Assembly: GCA_963811635.1 (NCBI GenBank)
Contig: CAWESB010000021.1
Span: forward strand, 1 to 64,000
Reading direction: 5' to 3'
DNA: 64,000 nt
Source: JAIBJN01 sp963811635
Lineage (GTDB): Bacteria; Actinomycetota; Thermoleophilia; Gaiellales; Gaiellaceae
Under the pieces are notes generated by a model. That model did not search any database, was not told the DNA's origin, and worked only from the letters and a program-made list of their open reading frames with translations. Numbering within the stretch: the stretch's first letter is position 1; the number at the start of each line of letters is the position of its first letter. The position numbers and the translations under genes were made by a program. Shown here in pieces: positions 62,172 to 64,000 of this stretch.

Positions 62172-63726
62172 GGAGGACCTCCCAGGTCCAGTGGCCGTTG
62201 TCCCCGCGCGTGCCCTTGATGTGGTCCTCGAGTGGCGGGTTGTCCGCGTGCTCCTCGCAGCCGGTCGCGGCGAAACAGCGGATCTCGACCTTGCCCGGCT
62301 TCGTGTCGACGCGCAGGAAGCTCTTGAAGAGCGGTGGATCGGGGTCGTTCCAGTCCAGGAACTCGGAGAAGTTCTTGTTGAAGGGGCCCATCACGCCCGC
62401 ATCCGAGAAGGGGAAGACGAGCTTCGCCTTCCGCCAGAGCTCCTTCGAGACGTCCTTGCCGCGGTCCTCGGCCCGCTGCGGGTCGAGGTTGTCGAGCCGG
62501 AGGCTCATCACCGCCGGGGCGACGTCGTAGGGGATCGCGACGTCGATCGGAAGCTTGCGATCGAGCAGGATCGAATAGGCCGCGAGGGAGTCGCCTCGCC
62601 GCGGATAGCAGCGGAAGTCGGCCTCGTCGCAGCCGCAGGCCTCGACGGTCGCCTTCGGGATCTTGTGCGTCGCCTTCGTGTACGCGCCGGCCGCGCCGCT
62701 GACGATGTGCTGGACGATCCGCCCGTCGTCGTGCCGAACCGGGTAGCGCTGGAAGTTGTGGATGTCGCCGCCGATCACGGCGATGTAGCGGTTGGCCGGG
62801 TCCTCGACGATCGCGTTGACGGTGTCGCGCGAGCCGGTGATCCCGCAACGCTTTCGGGCCGTGTCGACGATCAGCGGCTTGCCGGTCATGAGGATCTTGT
62901 CCTTCGGGAGCTGCGAGACCTTCCGCAGCCACTCGCCCTGCTCCTCGTCGATCCCCGCCTGGATACCCGTGTCCAGCCCGACGATGACGAGCTCCTTCAG
63001 CTCGATCGCGAAGTAGGGGGCGGGCTGCCCCGAAGGCTCGGGGCGAAGCTTGCGCATCTCCTCGAGCTGGTCCTGCATCGCCTCGCTCGGCTCGCGCCAG
63101 GTCAGGTCGAGGAACGCCCGCTTCCAGCGGTTCCGGGACGCGTGCACCGGCGGCCGCAGATCGGGGTCGGCGCCGCAGAGCTGGGTCATGAACCCGTGCA
63201 GGCCGTCGTACCAGTCGTGGTTCCCCGGGATCGCGAAGATCGGGCCGGGCAGCTCGCGGTAGGGCCAGTAGAAGCGGTCGAGGTAGTCGAGGACGTCTCC
63301 GGCCGGGTAGATGACGTCGCTGACGATGTAGGTGAAGTCCGTCCCGGCGCACCTCGCCCTCAGGGGGCGCAGCACCTGATACTGGGAGTCGTCGCCCTCG
63401 CCGGGGTCGCCGAGCACCATGAACGAGACCTCGTCCTTCTCGGCGTACCGCGTGACCGTGAAGCTCGGGTCGACGCCGTTGCGCCGCTGGGCCGCGACCC
63501 AGCGCCGGCGCTCCACGTCGGTCGGGTCGCCGAACCAGCGGGCGATCTTGTCGTTGCGCGACTCCCACAGCGGCCGCGGGCTGATCCAGGAGAACTGCTT
63601 CCGCTCCCGGCCCGGGCGGTAGAGGTCACCGGGGTCCGCCTTGGTGGTGCACAACCAGCCCGCGGCTTCTCGGGACGTGCGGGAGGACAGGACCTCGGTC
63701 GTGCTGCGAGAAGTGCTGGACGGCAC
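62164..63726 (-). CDS. Metallophosphoesterase (calcineurin-like)
   Basis: 520 residues from GTG. Metal motifs: VLGDPGEGDDSQ (in place of the usual DxH), SDVIYPAGD, IPGNHDWYDGLHGF and VIGGDIHNFQRY. About 100 extra residues N-terminal to the domain and a long C-terminal half with Cys pairs. No signal peptide. The GDPGEGD variant is seen in a bacterial subfamily of unknown substrate. First gene of the five-gene operon ending with the patatin gene. Confidence 0.85.
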   Translation of the reverse strand: MPSSTSRSTTEVLSSRTSREAAGWLCTTKADPGDLYRPGRERKQFSWISPRPLWESRNDKIARWFGDPTDVERRRWVAAQRRNGVDPSFTVTRYAEKDEVSFMVLGDPGEGDDSQYQVLRPLRARCAGTDFTYIVSDVIYPAGDVLDYLDRFYWPYRELPGPIFAIPGNHDWYDGLHGFMTQLCGADPDLRPPVHASRNRWKRAFLDLTWREPSEAMQDQLEEMRKLRPEPSGQPAPYFAIELKELVIVGLDTGIQAGIDEEQGEWLRKVSQLPKDKILMTGKPLIVDTARKRCGITGSRDTVNAIVEDPANRYIAVIGGDIHNFQRYPVRHDDGRIVQHIVSGAAGAYTKATHKIPKATVEACGCDEADFRCYPRRGDSLAAYSILLDRKLPIDVAIPYDVAPAVMSLRLDNLDPQRAEDRGKDVSKELWRKAKLVFPFSDAGVMGPFNKNFSEFLDWNDPDPPLFKSFLRVDTKPGKVEIRCFAATGCEEHADNPPLEDHIKGTRGDNGHWTWEVLLD

Positions 63727-63752
63727 TTGGCCACCTCTCGGAGGGAATGGCC

Positions 63753-63781
63753 ACGCTACGACGCCTCCCCCGCGTCGTCAA
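63753..63781 (-). promoter_or_regulatory. Promoter of the phosphoesterase-flavoprotein-patatin operon
   Basis: Minus strand TTGACG (63776-63781), 17 nt, TAGCGT (63753-63758). The start point near 63746 gives a leader of about 20 nt with GAGAGG before the GTG. It separates the operon from the SDR gene upstream. Confidence 0.5.
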
Positions 63782-63804
63782 GCGAGCGGCGGCCGCGCCG
63801 AGGG

Positions 63805-64000
63805 CTACTCGGCGGTCACGTACGCGGCGCTCAGGCCGCCGTCGACGAGGAACGTCGCCCCGTTCACGTACGAGGACTCATCGCTCGCCAGGAAGAGCGC
63901 GCCCTGGGCGATTTCCCGCGCCTGGGCGAGGCGGCCCATCGGCAGGTGCTGCAGCCGGCGTTCGAGGGCGCCGGGCGTCTCCGCGAAGAGCCGCATCAGC
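63805..64000 (-). CDS. Short-chain dehydrogenase/reductase, C-terminal fragment
   Basis: The last about 64 codons of a gene that runs off the window. PMGRLAQAREIAQGALFLASDESSYVNGATFLVDGG is the C-terminal SDR pattern. Cofactor and catalytic motifs lie outside. It is on the same strand as, and 78 nt upstream of, the phosphoesterase operon. Confidence 0.85.
   Translation of the reverse strand, partial: LMRLFAETPGALERRLQHLPMGRLAQAREIAQGALFLASDESSYVNGATFLVDGGLSAAYVTAE

Overview
The window is about 64 kb of very GC-rich DNA with frequent GTG/TTG starts, head-to-tail 4-nt gene overlaps and small intergenic gaps. The gene content (CarD, a SigH-type sigma factor, DUF6325/SHOCT, DUF5808 and DUF6308 proteins, a type A RNase P RNA, a CGAAC-N4-GTTCG LexA box) fits a high-GC Actinomycetota, most likely Thermoleophilia (Gaiellales/Solirubrobacterales-like). 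That assignment is inference; no 16S gene is present. No transposase, integrase, prophage or CRISPR array was seen, and no stretch over 300 bases lacks a gene.

Left part (1-25 kb): the backbone keeps the order clpC, radA, disA, carD, ispD, ispF, gltX, cysS, rlmB, yacP-like NYN gene, sigH, tRNA-Thr, which is the order known around B. subtilis sigH. It is split by inserted blocks: a Ca-binding/PPC-like secreted protein and small genes after clpC; mutY, an amine oxidase, a flavoprotein, a threonine dehydratase and an orphan Hcp-like protein before gltX; and a LysR-controlled glyoxylate bypass (small Cys protein, malate synthase, isocitrate lyase) between gltX and cysS.

Middle part (25-37 kb): a YceI/FMN-reductase pair facing a MarR regulator across a palindromic operator, small genes, a glycosyltransferase and a cation efflux gene (frameshifted), secG, then a tightly overlapping minus-strand operon tldD, tldE (frameshifted), BNR/WD40-like propeller, ThiS/MoaD-like ubiquitin-fold protein. 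These are followed by tRNA-Leu, lexA with its promoter and SOS box, a zinc ribbon gene and the RNase P RNA.

Right-middle (37-53.5 kb): an almost complete branched-chain and threonine biosynthesis block. leuCD are on the plus strand. glnB-amt, ilvD-leuB, thrBC and the long operon leuA, a catalytically dead leuB paralogue, ilvB, ilvN, ilvC, hom are on the minus strand. The leuA operon starts with an unannotated 32-residue Leu/Val/Ile-rich leader peptide and a ladder of mutually exclusive hairpins. This fits attenuation, and LeuA lacks the usual leucine feedback domain. glnB-amt has its own promoter followed by an intrinsic terminator ahead of glnB, suggesting conditional termination, and the PII protein lacks the modifiable T-loop tyrosine.

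Right end (53.5-64 kb): a GMC (cholesterol oxidase-like) oxidoreductase, a YdeI-like protein, a methyltransferase, then a five-gene minus-strand operon: metallophosphoesterase, three tandem stand-alone old-yellow-enzyme-like proteins with Fe-S cysteines, and a patatin-like hydrolase. An SDR gene lies upstream. The two spacers between the three flavoproteins are a 59-nt duplicated element whose hairpin buries the next start codon. This operon, the tldDE/ubiquitin-like operon and the ilv-leu leader are the most interesting parts of the window.
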